From the NCBI GenBank assembly GCA_910575005.1, contig CAJTCL010000003.1, forward strand, positions 1-64,000: DNA of 64,000 nt, in the 5' to 3' direction. A program made the translations under genes and the position numbers. Positions 33,261 through 42,431 of the stretch are shown in pieces; positions within the stretch are counted from its first letter, which is position 1, and every line of letters begins with the position of its first letter. Origin of the DNA: Lachnospiraceae bacterium (GTDB taxonomy: Bacteria; Bacillota; Clostridia; Lachnospirales; Lachnospiraceae). The notes beneath the pieces were generated by a model. That model was not told where the DNA came from. It did not search any database and saw only the letters and a program-made list of their open reading frames with translations.

Positions 33261-36200
33261 ATGAAAAGATCTATGAAAACCATGGATGGTAATCATGCAG
33301 CAGCACATGCTTCTTATGCATATACAGATGTTGCAGCCATCTACCCGATCACACCATCATCTGTTATGGCAGAAGCTACAGACGAATGGGCAACCCAAGG
33401 AAGGAAAAATATTTTTGGACAGACTGTACAGGTAACAGAGATGCAGTCTGAGGCTGGTGCAGCAGGTACCGTGCATGGATCCTTGGCAGCAGGAGCATTG
33501 ACCACAACTTACACAGCATCTCAGGGATTGTTATTGATGATTCCAAACCTTTACAAAATTGCTGGTGAAGGACTTCCTGGCGTATTCAATGTATCTGCAC
33601 GTTGCGTGGCGTCTCATGCGCTGAATATTTTTGGTGATCATTCTGATGTATATGCTTGTCGGCAGACAGGAGCAGCAATGCTCTGTGAGTCTTCCGTACA
33701 GGAAGTTATGGATTTGACCCCAGTTGCACATTGTGCGGCTTTGGAAGGACATCTTCCTTTTATCAATTTCTTTGATGGATTCCGTACTTCTCATGAGATT
33801 CAGAAAATCGAGACTTGGGATTATGAAGATCTGAAGGATATGGTAGATGTGGATGCAATTGATGCATTCCGCAAGAATGCTTTGAATCCAAATCATCCTC
33901 GTTTGGATGGTTCTGCACAGAACCCAGATATCTTCTTCCAGACCAGAGAGTCCTGTAACTCTACTTACGATGCAATGCCTGCAATCGTACAGAAATATAT
34001 GGACAAAGTAAATGAGAAGCTGGGAACAGACTATAAGCTGTTTAACTACTATGGAGCTGCTGATGCAGAGAAGGTTATTATCGCTATGGGTTCCGTATGT
34101 GATACCATCGATGAGACCATTGACTACCTGATGGAAAAGGGTGAAAAAGTCGGCGTTGTTAAGGTTCGTCTGTACAGACCGTTTAGCAAAGAGGCTTTTG
34201 TAGCTGCAATTCCAGAATCCGTTAAGACAATCGCTGTTTTAGACAGAACCAAAGAGCCAGGATCTCTTGGAGAGCCATTGTACTTGGATGTTGTCGCAGC
34301 ATTGAAGGGAACCAAGTTTGATTCTGTAAAGATCACAAGCGGCCGTTATGGTTTAGGTTCTAAGGATACAACTCCTGGGCAGATCATTGCAGTTTACAAC
34401 AATACAGAAAAAGAAAGATTTACCATTGGTATCTATGATGATGTTACCAATCTCTCCTTGGAAGTTAAGGAAGATCCAGTAACTACACCAGAGGGAACCA
34501 TCAACTGTAAGTTCTGGGGACTTGGTGCAGACGGTACTGTTGGTGCAAATAAGAACTCTATCAAGATTATTGGAGACAACACAGATATGTATGCACAGGC
34601 ATACTTTGACTATGACTCCAAGAAATCTGGCGGTGTTACCATGTCTCACCTGCGTTTTGGTAAGAAAGCGATCAAGTCTACTTATCTGATTAAGCAGGCA
34701 AACTTTGTGGCATGCCACAATCCTGCTTATGTGCGCAAGTACAATATGGTTCAGGAGTTAGTACCAGGCGGAACTTTCCTTCTGAATTGTTCCTGGACAC
34801 CAGAAGAGTTAGAGACACATTTACCGGGACAGGTTAAGAGATATATTGCAGAGAATGATATCAAGTTCTATACCATCGACGGTATCAAGATTGGTAAAGA
34901 AATCGGACTTGGCGGCCGTATCAATACAGTACTTCAGTCTGCATTCTTTAAACTGGCTGCAATCATTCCAGAAGAGAGAGCGATTGAGCTGATGAAGGCT
35001 GCTGCTAAGGCAACATACGGCAAGAAGGGTGATAAGATCGTACAGATGAACTACGATGCTATCGATGCTGGTGCAACTGGTGTTGTTAAGATTGATGTGC
35101 CTGCAAACTGGAAAGATGCTCAGGATGAGAGCTTTGCTAAGGTTGCAACTGGAGACAGACAGGATGTTGTTGATTTCGTAAATGATATCCAGATTCCAGT
35201 AAATGGACAGGAAGGAAACAAAATTCCAGTATCTGTTGTTAAGAAATATGAAAATGGCCAGACTCCATCTGGTTCTGCTGCATATGAGAAGCGCGGTATT
35301 GCCGTTGATGTTCCAGTATGGAAGCCAGAGAATTGTATTCAGTGTAACATCTGTTCTTATGTATGTCCTCATGCAGTTATCCGTCCGGTAGCTATGACAG
35401 AGGAAGAGGCTTCTAAGGTTCCAGAAGGAATGCAGACCTTGGCTATGACAGGAATGCCAGAGTACAAGTTCAGTGTGACCATCTCTGCACTTGACTGTAC
35501 TGGATGCGGTTCCTGTGCAAATGTATGTCCTGGTAAGAAGGGTGAAAAAGCTCTTGTTATGCAGAACTGCGAGGCAAATGTGGGCGAGCAGGCATACTTT
35601 GACTATGGTCTGACCGTAGAGAAGAAGATTGATGTAGTAGAGAAGTTCAAAGAGACTACCGTAAAGGGATCTCAGTTCAAACAGCCATTGCTTGAGTTCT
35701 CAGGCGCATGTGGCGGATGTGGTGAGACACCTTATGCGAAGTTAATCACACAGTTGTTTGGTGACAGAATGTATATTGCAAATGCAACTGGATGTTCCTC
35801 CATCTGGGGTAACTCCTCACCTTCCACACCATACACTGTAAATGAGAGAGGACAAGGCCCTGCATGGTCTAACTCCTTGTTTGAGGATGCGGCTGAGTTT
35901 GGTTATGGTATGTTGCTGGCTCAGAAGGCAATCAGAGGCAAATTAAAGAGCAAGATCGAAGCGATTGTTGCTGATGGCAAGAATGCAGATGTTGCAGCAG
36001 CAGGAAAAGAATGGTTAGATACCTATACCATCGGCGCATTGAACGGCAACGCAACAGATAAGCTGGTTGCAGCTTTAGAGGCTTGTGGATGTGATGCTTC
36101 TAAAGAAATCCTTGCTGAGAAAGATTTCTTGGCTAAGAAATCTCAGTGGATCTTTGGTGGTGACGGATGGGCATACGATATCGGATTTGGTGGTGTTGAC

Positions 36201-36797
36201 CATGTTCTTGCAAGTGGACAGGATGTCAATGTTATGGTATTCGATACCGAAGTTTATTCTAATACTGGCGGACAGTCCTCCAAAGCTACACCAACTGGAG
36301 CTATTGCACAGTTCGCAGCAGGCGGAAAAGAAGTGAAGAAGAAAGACTTAGCTTCTATCGCTATGAGCTATGGTTATGTATATGTGGCACAGATTGCTAT
36401 GGGTGCTGATTACAATCAGTGTATCAAGGCAATTGCAGAGGCAGAGGCTTATCCGGGACCATCCCTGATTATCGCTTATGCTCCATGTATCAATCATGGT
36501 ATCAAGGTTGGTATGAGCAAGGCTCAGACTGAGGAGAAGAACGCAGTGGAAGCTGGTTACTGGCATAATTTCCGTTTCAATCCACAGTTGAAGAAGGAAG
36601 GCAAAGCAGCATTCTCCTTAGACAGCAAGGCTCCGACCGGAGATTACAAGGCATTCTTAAATGGAGAAGTTCGTTACAATGCACTTGCAAGATTCAATCC
36701 AGAGAGAGCAGAAGAATTGTTTGCTGTTTCTGAACAACATGCAAAAGAGCGTTATGAATATCTGAACAAGCTGATCACTCTCTATGGAGAGAAATAA
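33261..36797 (+). CDS. nifJ: Pyruvate:ferredoxin (flavodoxin) oxidoreductase
   Basis: A 1178-residue single-chain enzyme that turns pyruvate and CoA into acetyl-CoA, CO2 and reduced ferredoxin. The domain I start MKTMDGNHAAAHASYAYTDV has the substrate-binding YPITPSSVMAE. Two [4Fe-4S] clusters are seen in CIQCNICSYVCPHAVIRP and CTGCGSCANVCPG. The proximal cluster/TPP region includes GACGGCGETPY, ATGCSSIWG, and GDGWAYDIGFGG...SNTGGQSSK. The start is ATG 33261 behind GGCAGGAGGAAAAT. Translation seems strong, fitting its central place in clostridial fermentation. It is monocistronic with its own promoter and double terminator. Confidence 0.98.
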   Translation: MKRSMKTMDGNHAAAHASYAYTDVAAIYPITPSSVMAEATDEWATQGRKNIFGQTVQVTEMQSEAGAAGTVHGSLAAGALTTTYTASQGLLLMIPNLYKIAGEGLPGVFNVSARCVASHALNIFGDHSDVYACRQTGAAMLCESSVQEVMDLTPVAHCAALEGHLPFINFFDGFRTSHEIQKIETWDYEDLKDMVDVDAIDAFRKNALNPNHPRLDGSAQNPDIFFQTRESCNSTYDAMPAIVQKYMDKVNEKLGTDYKLFNYYGAADAEKVIIAMGSVCDTIDETIDYLMEKGEKVGVVKVRLYRPFSKEAFVAAIPESVKTIAVLDRTKEPGSLGEPLYLDVVAALKGTKFDSVKITSGRYGLGSKDTTPGQIIAVYNNTEKERFTIGIYDDVTNLSLEVKEDPVTTPEGTINCKFWGLGADGTVGANKNSIKIIGDNTDMYAQAYFDYDSKKSGGVTMSHLRFGKKAIKSTYLIKQANFVACHNPAYVRKYNMVQELVPGGTFLLNCSWTPEELETHLPGQVKRYIAENDIKFYTIDGIKIGKEIGLGGRINTVLQSAFFKLAAIIPEERAIELMKAAAKATYGKKGDKIVQMNYDAIDAGATGVVKIDVPANWKDAQDESFAKVATGDRQDVVDFVNDIQIPVNGQEGNKIPVSVVKKYENGQTPSGSAAYEKRGIAVDVPVWKPENCIQCNICSYVCPHAVIRPVAMTEEEASKVPEGMQTLAMTGMPEYKFSVTISALDCTGCGSCANVCPGKKGEKALVMQNCEANVGEQAYFDYGLTVEKKIDVVEKFKETTVKGSQFKQPLLEFSGACGGCGETPYAKLITQLFGDRMYIANATGCSSIWGNSSPSTPYTVNERGQGPAWSNSLFEDAAEFGYGMLLAQKAIRGKLKSKIEAIVADGKNADVAAAGKEWLDTYTIGALNGNATDKLVAALEACGCDASKEILAEKDFLAKKSQWIFGGDGWAYDIGFGGVDHVLASGQDVNVMVFDTEVYSNTGGQSSKATPTGAIAQFAAGGKEVKKKDLASIAMSYGYVYVAQIAMGADYNQCIKAIAEAEAYPGPSLIIAYAPCINHGIKVGMSKAQTEEKNAVEAGYWHNFRFNPQLKKEGKAAFSLDSKAPTGDYKAFLNGEVRYNALARFNPERAEELFAVSEQHAKERYEYLNKLITLYGEK

Positions 36798-36810
36798 AAT
36801 AGCATTTTAT

Positions 36811-36893
36811 ATATCAGAAAAGTTTTATTAACTTTTCTGATATAGATAGAAGAGCATTTCTGGAATGGTTACATTCTGGAAATGCTCTTTTTA
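36811..36893 (+). terminator. Double hairpin terminator after nifJ
   Basis: A perfect 14-bp stem (36811-36824 with 36830-36843) is followed by a second stem (AGAGCATTTC 36851-36860 with GAAATGCTCT 36879-36888, extended inward) and a T-run. Confidence 0.9.
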
Positions 36894-37056
36894 TATACCT
36901 TTATTTTGTTATAGAATATTCTGTAGATTTGCGCGAGATAAAATGTCACTATATGATTGCGCTCAGCATAATAAAAATGGATGAAGTCCGTCAAGAATAA
37001 ATGTATGAAAGTGTTTGATAGGACCTGTCCGCTTATTATTTATATCTGTATCAATT

Positions 37057-37452
37057 TCAAGAATTTTGTAAATTTTGCTTAAGAATAATTTCTCTCAAAT
37101 GTGTCTCCACAAGTGCATCAATCAGATGACGATATGCGGGGGACAGGCATCTGTAATTATCAATCAATTCTTTCTCTGTGGGAGATAAGGTTTCTTCATT
37201 TCGTTGTTCCAGCGGACAAGGAATATCTGTAAAATCTACCAGATAATCAATAGAAGTATTAAAGTAGTCTGCTATTTTCGTTAAAGTATCTATGCTGGGT
37301 TCTGAAATATCATTTTCATATTTATAAATAGATTGTTGGCTTAGATTAAATAAATCAGCAAATCTCTGTTGGCTAAGGCCATGTATTTCCCGTAGTTTTT
37401 TCAAGTTTTTCAATAGGGTGTCCTCCGAAGATTTTTCAATCTTATCCTTCAC
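37057..37452 (-). CDS. XRE-family transcriptional regulator
   Basis: A 131-residue protein with a Cro/C1-type helix-turn-helix at ~14-70 (LKKLREIHGLSQQRFADLFN, then LSQQSIYKYENDISEPS) and an uncharacterised ~60-residue C-terminal part. The frame begins with GTG at 37452; GGGGG upstream is a modest ribosome-binding site. It diverges from tadZ, and a perfect palindrome lies in the tad promoter between them, so it is the best candidate regulator of the Tad locus. Its own promoter is probably the extended -10 TGGTATACT on the minus strand near 37481-37489. Confidence 0.9.
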   Translation of the reverse strand: MKDKIEKSSEDTLLKNLKKLREIHGLSQQRFADLFNLSQQSIYKYENDISEPSIDTLTKIADYFNTSIDYLVDFTDIPCPLEQRNEETLSPTEKELIDNYRCLSPAYRHLIDALVETHLREIILKQNLQNS

Positions 37453-37520
37453 TCATACCCCCGTAGAATATCTAAAGTATACCATAATTCGATTTTTTTT
37501 ATAAAACCGTATAAGTGTTA

Positions 37521-37549
37521 TAGACAACAACTAATAGTTGTGATAAAAT
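37521..37549 (+). promoter_or_regulatory. tad promoter with an operator filling its spacer
   Basis: TAGACA (37521-37526), a 17-base spacer and TAAAAT (37544-37549). The spacer begins with ACAACTA-A-TAGTTGT (37527-37541), a perfect 7-1-7 palindrome placed exactly between the boxes, where a bound repressor would exclude RNA polymerase. A second short palindrome TATAA-GTG-TTATA (37510-37522) overlaps the -35 box. Confidence 0.65.
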
Positions 37550-37616
37550 GAAAAAAAGTCGAAAAAGGTCATAAGAAAAGAGAATATGTCAAAGGAACGG
37601 GCGAGGAGCGAATATT

Positions 37617-38696
37617 ATGAAGATCAAATTGGCAATATTGGATAAAGATACAGCTTATTTACAGAGAATTGTCTCCGTATTTAACAATAAATATGCAGAT
37701 AAGCTTGAAATCTATTCATTTACTGATCAGGAGATGGCCTTAGAAACTGTACAGAAGGCAAAGATCCATGTGTTGCTTGCGGGGGAAGAATACAACATAA
37801 AATCAGAGGAACTGCCACAGCGCTGTGCGTTTGCTTGGTTTGTAGATACGAAAGAAATAGATCAAATTAACCAGAAAGCAGCAATCTGTAAATATCAAAA
37901 AATTGATATGGTATATAAGCAGATTCTAAGCCTGTATTCGGAAGTTGCTGGCGATATGATAACAACTGCAGGTGGTGAAGATGGACAAGTAGAGGTGGTG
38001 ACAGTGCTGTCTCCAGCAGGCGGTGTTGGATGTTCCACGATCGCGGCCGCGTATGCTATGGCACTTTGTCAGTATGGAAAAAGGGTGTTGTATTTAAATT
38101 TAGAAAAATTTGGCAGTACATATTCGTATTTTAAGGGTGATGGTACAGATGGGCTTAGTGAAGTACTTTATGCCATAAAGAGCCAGAAATCGGATCTTTC
38201 CTTGAAATTAAAATTAGAGGGGACAGTAAGGCAGGATAAGTGTGGGGTATATTTTCTTCCAGAATGCCGTGTGGCGCTGGACCGTATGGAGATGAAACCA
38301 GAAGAGCTGCGTATGTTGTTGAGACAGATAAGGATCAGTGAGACATATGATGCAATTGTATTGGATGTGGATTTCTCTTTTGATGCCTTGGAGATGGAAG
38401 CTATGAAGCAGTCTCATAGAATCTTTATGGTCTCAGATGGAAGCAGCAATGCCAATACAAAGATTCAGCGTGCATATCAAGCATTGGAGATTTTGGAACA
38501 GCAGGAAGGTAATATTGTCACTGATAAAATGTTGCTTTTGTATAATCGTTTTCATAGCAGATTGGGGGAGAAAATTGACAGTCTGCCGCTTCCAACTGCA
38601 GGAGGGCTTCCCTATTTTAAAGAGGCAAAGGAAGCACAGATTGCGGTGGAAATTGCACGAATGGATCTTTTTGAAAAATTGACTGGAATGAAATGA
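37617..38696 (+). CDS. tadZ: TadZ/CpaE-like atypical ATPase
   Basis: A 359-residue protein with an atypical receiver-like domain (~1-115) and a ParA/MinD-like ATPase domain (~125-350). The Walker A region reads LSPAGGVGCSTIAAAYAM, lacking both the signature lysine and the P-loop lysine of KGGxGKS. Atypical ATPase features are known for TadZ, including a structurally studied Eubacterium rectale protein. TadZ localises the Tad machinery to a site on the inner membrane. It starts at ATG 37617 behind GGCGAGGAGCG and is the first gene of the Tad operon, 13 bases before tadA. Confidence 0.88.
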   Translation: MKIKLAILDKDTAYLQRIVSVFNNKYADKLEIYSFTDQEMALETVQKAKIHVLLAGEEYNIKSEELPQRCAFAWFVDTKEIDQINQKAAICKYQKIDMVYKQILSLYSEVAGDMITTAGGEDGQVEVVTVLSPAGGVGCSTIAAAYAMALCQYGKRVLYLNLEKFGSTYSYFKGDGTDGLSEVLYAIKSQKSDLSLKLKLEGTVRQDKCGVYFLPECRVALDRMEMKPEELRMLLRQIRISETYDAIVLDVDFSFDALEMEAMKQSHRIFMVSDGSSNANTKIQRAYQALEILEQQEGNIVTDKMLLLYNRFHSRLGEKIDSLPLPTAGGLPYFKEAKEAQIAVEIARMDLFEKLTGMK

Positions 38697-38709
38697 ATGA
38701 GGGTACACA

Positions 38710-39954
38710 ATGAATGAAAATTTTGAAAAGGAGCAAAAGCTGATTGCAGAAATCAAACAGCATATCAGTGATAATTTCCCATTGGGTCAAATGGGCGATG
38801 AGGAGTTGGAGGCACAGATTGAAAAGGTAGTATTTGAGAAAACTTCTAGCGGCTATATTTCCATAGAACAACGTCTGTCTATTGTCAGACAAGTATACAG
38901 TTCCATTCGTGGATTGGGGCTTTTAGACAGTATCATCTCAGATGACAGTATTACAGAGGTAATGATCAATGGACCGGAAAATGTATTTATTGAGAAAAAC
39001 GGCAGAGTGGTAAAGCTCAATAAGCAGTTTGAAAATCAGCGCAGGCTGGAAGATATCATTCAGCGTATTGTAGGGCTAGCTGGAAGAGAAGTCAATCAGG
39101 CGAATCCGATTGTAGACACCAGACTGCCAGATGGTTCGCGTGTCAATGTGGTGCTGCCGCCCATTGCTCTGTGCGGGCCTACTATGACAATCCGTAAATT
39201 TTCAAAGACGCCGATGACGATTGAAAAATTGATTCAATATGGTTCTCTGACCAAGGAGATTGCAGAGAAGCTAGAACTGTTAGTCAAGGCAAAATATAAT
39301 ATTTTTATCTGCGGTGGTACTGGTTCTGGCAAGACCACATTTTTAAATGCACTGTCAAATTATATCCCTAGAGATGAACGTGTGATTACCATAGAGGATT
39401 CCGCAGAGCTGCAGATTGGAAGAGTGGATAATCTGGTCAGTATGGAGACTAGAAATGCCAATTCCGCGGGCACAGGTGCGATTACAATACGCGATCTGAT
39501 TAAATCTTCTCTGCGTATGAGACCAGAGAGGATTGTGGTGGGCGAGGTTCGAGGCGGAGAGGCTTTGGATATGCTACAGGCCATGAACACTGGTCATGAT
39601 GGATCCTTAAGTACCGGTCACGCCAATTCCACCCATGACATGTTAAGTCGTCTGGAAACAATGGTATTACAAGGAGCAGCCGGCTTGCCTTTAGAGGCGA
39701 TTCGTCAGCAGATTGCCTCAGCGGTAGATATTTTAATTCATTTATCTAGACTAAGAGATCATTCCAGGAAAACAATGGAAATCACAGAAGTGGTGGGATA
39801 TGAAAAGGGGGAGATTGTACTCAATCCCCTATATGTATTTGAAGAGAATGAACAGAGTACCTTGGAAAAAGTGTCAGGTTCCCTGAATCGCACAAAAAAT
39901 CCAATGGTAAACACTTGGAAGCTGCAGTTGGCAGGAATTAAGAAGGAAATATAG
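38710..39954 (+). CDS. tadA: Tad pilus assembly ATPase TadA/CpaF
   Basis: A 414-residue type II/IV secretion ATPase that powers Flp pilus assembly. Motifs seen: ICGGTGSGKTTFLNAL (Walker A, ~200), the Asp box TIEDSAELQI, RPERIVVGEVRGGEALDMLQ (Walker B region) and the His box MNTGHDGSLSTGHANS. The N-terminal domain (~1-170) includes SITEVMINGPENVFIEKNG. The hexamer works on the cytosolic face with TadB and TadC. It is followed by an unusual tandem-repeat spacer rather than directly by tadB. Confidence 0.97.
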   Translation: MNENFEKEQKLIAEIKQHISDNFPLGQMGDEELEAQIEKVVFEKTSSGYISIEQRLSIVRQVYSSIRGLGLLDSIISDDSITEVMINGPENVFIEKNGRVVKLNKQFENQRRLEDIIQRIVGLAGREVNQANPIVDTRLPDGSRVNVVLPPIALCGPTMTIRKFSKTPMTIEKLIQYGSLTKEIAEKLELLVKAKYNIFICGGTGSGKTTFLNALSNYIPRDERVITIEDSAELQIGRVDNLVSMETRNANSAGTGAITIRDLIKSSLRMRPERIVVGEVRGGEALDMLQAMNTGHDGSLSTGHANSTHDMLSRLETMVLQGAAGLPLEAIRQQIASAVDILIHLSRLRDHSRKTMEITEVVGYEKGEIVLNPLYVFEENEQSTLEKVSGSLNRTKNPMVNTWKLQLAGIKKEI

Positions 39955-39970
39955 GACAAAATTATCAGAT

Positions 39971-40115
39971 AAAAGGATTACAAAACTTTATCATGTAAAA
40001 GGATGGAAAAAAAGGATTACAAACCTTTATCAGGTAGAAGGATGGAAGATAAAAGGGTTACAAAACTTTATCAGAGAAAAGTATGGAAAAAAAAGGATTA
40101 CAAAACTTTATCAGA
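39971..40115 (+). repeat. Four ~40-bp tandem repeats between tadA and tadB
   Basis: Units begin at 39971, 40010, 40051 and 40091 (39, 41 and 40 bases apart). Each carries GGATTACAAAACTTTATC or a one-base variant, preceded by an A-run; the first three end in a GGATGGAA-like tail (GTATGGAA in the third). Within each unit AAAGG or GATAAAAGG can pair with CCTTT or CTTTATC, so the transcript may form a row of small hairpins. The 220-base gap holds no other feature apart from the tadB ribosome-binding site. Confidence 0.85.
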
Positions 40116-40174
40116 TAATAAGAAAGATAAATAGATTGCAGAATCGGAAGAGATTTTAGACGGAGGTGGAAGTG

Positions 40175-41080
40175 ATGAAGAAGAAAGTGGGAGACGAGAG
40201 CAAGGAGGAGAAAAAGGCGAAGAAAAAAACTAAAAAAGAGAAGAAACCATTAGAACCACAGTATTATTTGTCAGCAACCAATATGCAAACGTTAAATTAT
40301 AAAGTCTACTATATGGGGAAGCTAGAAAAGATATTCTATTTTTTGCTTGCGGCAGTGATCGGGGCAGCCGTTGGTTATCTGTTTTATGGCGGTATTGGAA
40401 AGGATGTCTATGGCAATTCCACAACTGTGACTTATGTTGCCAACGCTCTGGCGATGGGAGGCGTTGGCATTCTAGCAGGAGTGAAATTTTTGCCAATACG
40501 TACAAAGCAGATTTTAAATAAACGCAGACGGGAATTGAATGAACAGTTCCGTAATCTGTTGGAGGGACTTACCACCTCGCTGGGAGCGGGAAATAATGTG
40601 ACAGATTCTTTCCGCAATGCGGAACAGGATATGCGGCTGCAATATGAGGAGGACGCCTATATTTTGCAGGAATTACAAGTGATTCTCAATGGGATGGCAA
40701 ATAACAATGCAATTGAGGATCTTCTCTATGATTTTGGGAAGCGAAGCGGCAATGATGACATTTTAAACTTTGCAGAAGTTTTTAAGATCAGCTATCGCAA
40801 GGGCGGTAATATCCAGGATGTGATTCAGAATACTCACAGCATTTTAAGTCAGAAAATGGAAATTCGGGAAGATATCGAGACAATGGTAGCCTCCAATAAG
40901 ATGGAACAAAATGTAATGGTTGTGATGCCAATCATACTGGTGGCTTTGATTAAGGGCATGAGTTCCGAATTTGCAGGCAATTTTGCGTCAGTGGCCGGTA
41001 TCATTTCTACCACTGTGGGAATTGGCTGTTTTGTGGCGGCATATTTTTTGGGTCAGAAAATCTTGGATATCAACATTTAG
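40175..41080 (+). CDS. tadB: Tad pilus platform protein TadB
   Basis: A 301-residue T2SSF-domain membrane protein. A very lysine-rich cytosolic head (~1-30) precedes two membrane spans (~53-75 and ~85-105). The T2SSF domain follows (~110-240; NEQFRNLLEGLTTSLGAGNN, then ILNFAEVFKISYRKGGNIQD) and the last two spans are near the C-terminus. The start is ATG 40175, eight bases from GGAGG, rather than GTG 40166. With TadC it forms the inner-membrane platform driven by TadA. Confidence 0.92.
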   Translation: MKKKVGDESKEEKKAKKKTKKEKKPLEPQYYLSATNMQTLNYKVYYMGKLEKIFYFLLAAVIGAAVGYLFYGGIGKDVYGNSTTVTYVANALAMGGVGILAGVKFLPIRTKQILNKRRRELNEQFRNLLEGLTTSLGAGNNVTDSFRNAEQDMRLQYEEDAYILQELQVILNGMANNNAIEDLLYDFGKRSGNDDILNFAEVFKISYRKGGNIQDVIQNTHSILSQKMEIREDIETMVASNKMEQNVMVVMPIILVALIKGMSSEFAGNFASVAGIISTTVGIGCFVAAYFLGQKILDINI

Positions 41081-41092
41081 GAGGAGATACGG

Positions 41093-41962
41093 ATGATGTC
41101 AATGCAGGATATGGTGATTTTAGGCACCGGATGTGTTTTATTATTTTTCTGGCTAATTTTATTTCTATATTCGGGTAAGTACAGCAAAATGTTTGAGGCT
41201 CTGGAGGAAAAGGAATTTCCGCTGTGTGAGCTTTACTGTACAGGGTATGCATTCTGGCAGTTGACAAGGAAAAATTATAAGAACAGACGAGACCGCAAAT
41301 TGCGCCAGCAGATTGAAATATTATATGGAAAGAAATATACAGAGTTTTATCTAAGAGTAGTTTATGCACAGAAAATGACCTTTGCCATGTTTTTGACCGT
41401 GTTAGCATTTGCATGTTATGGGATGACACAGGATTTGTCTATCATGGCAGTGATTTTAATGTTTGCAGGAGGCTCCTATTATTATTTTGGCTCTAATATT
41501 GATCAAAAAATTGAGAAACGCTCCAAAGCGATGATGGGAGATTTTGCGGACGCGCTCTCAGAGCTTGCACTTTTGACTAACGCAGGAATGGTATTGAGGG
41601 AGGCCTGGGAGACAGTGGCTGTAAATGGTGATCGCACCTTATATCTGGAAATGAGAAAGAGTCTGGAGGATATGGAAAATGGAGTCTCAGAGATGGAGGC
41701 GATTCGGCGTTTTGGAAATCGCTGTGTGGTACCGGAAATCCGAAAATTCTCTGGTACCGTAATCCAGGGTCTTGAAAAGGGAAGTGGAGATTTGTCTGTG
41801 ATGCTCAAAGAGCAGAGCCGTGAGGTTTGGGAGGCCAGAAAACAGGATGTCCGCAGACAGGGTGAGAAAGCGGCTAGCAAGCTGATTGCGCCGATGGCAG
41901 TGATGTTTATTGGAGTTTTAGTGATGGTGATTGTGCCAGTATTTGCGAATCTTGGCATGTAA
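41093..41962 (+). CDS. tadC: Tad pilus platform protein TadC
   Basis: A 289-residue second T2SSF-type membrane protein. An N-terminal span lies at ~7-27, two central spans at ~95-135 (LTVLAFACYGM, AVILMFAGGSYYYFG) and a C-terminal span at ~265-285. The domain motif MGDFADALSELALLTNAGMV, then LREAWETVA, and FSGTVIQGLEKGSGDLSVML are typical of TadC. The start is ATG 41093 behind AGGAGGAGATACGG, 12 bases after tadB. Confidence 0.92.
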   Translation: MMSMQDMVILGTGCVLLFFWLILFLYSGKYSKMFEALEEKEFPLCELYCTGYAFWQLTRKNYKNRRDRKLRQQIEILYGKKYTEFYLRVVYAQKMTFAMFLTVLAFACYGMTQDLSIMAVILMFAGGSYYYFGSNIDQKIEKRSKAMMGDFADALSELALLTNAGMVLREAWETVAVNGDRTLYLEMRKSLEDMENGVSEMEAIRRFGNRCVVPEIRKFSGTVIQGLEKGSGDLSVMLKEQSREVWEARKQDVRRQGEKAASKLIAPMAVMFIGVLVMVIVPVFANLGM

Positions 41963-42148
41963 ACAGCAAATTTTTGCTATGGATTTGTATGTTTCCAGTT
42001 ATGAAGACGGCGTGTAGCTAGTCGCTTTGATAATAGGTATTAGGAAACTATTAAGTTTAGTATATCACCCTAAAGGGAGGATATAAATTTTCAATTTTGG
42101 CAGATAGCCAGAGAGAAGCTATAAATTGAGACAAAGGAGGTGGAAGGT
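41963..42148 (+). promoter_or_regulatory. tadC-flp spacer with a possible pilin promoter
   Basis: The 186-base gap contains a possible promoter TTGATA (42027-42032), 16-base spacer, TATTAA (42049-42054), and the palindrome CCCTAAAGGG just after. Extra transcription of the pilin gene relative to the machinery would make sense, but the boxes are imperfect. Confidence 0.3.
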
Positions 42149-42373
42149 ATGATGCATAAACTTGATGCAATGTATCTGTATGGAAAGACTTGGGCAGAGA
42201 ACAAGGTCAGAGATTTTCTGCAAAAAGAGGATGGTGATGTAAATATCGTCTCCATTGTAGTAATTATTGGGATTGTAATTATTATTGCTGGAATATTTAG
42301 AAATCAAATCCAAGCACTGTTAGCTACATTGTTTGAGAAAATTAATACAGGGGCAACAAACGCAATTAGTTAG
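42149..42373 (+). CDS. flp: Flp-type major pilin (Flp1-like)
   Basis: A 74-residue pilin-like protein with a short charged leader ending FLQKEDG, followed by a hydrophobic helix (VNIVSIVVIIGIVIIIAGIF, ~33-52) and a short tail LEKINTGATNAIS-like. Cleavage is expected after EDG by the prepilin peptidase encoded at 46853. Position +5 after the cleavage site is Val/Ile rather than the glutamate of classical Flp pilins, as in Flp1-like proteins of clostridia. ATG 42149 is eight bases from AAAGGAGG. This is the expected fibre subunit. Confidence 0.85.
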   Translation: MMHKLDAMYLYGKTWAENKVRDFLQKEDGDVNIVSIVVIIGIVIIIAGIFRNQIQALLATLFEKINTGATNAIS

Positions 42374-42431
42374 ACAGCGGCTATCAATGTGTAAGAGCAC
42401 ATTAAAATTATAAGGAAGGAAGGCGGAGAAT

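Noticed and set aside
39971-40115. Possible CRISPR array between tadA and tadB
   Set aside because: The whole ~40-base unit is repeated, including the stretches that would be spacers; spacers are not unique and there is no cas gene, so it is a tandem repeat.
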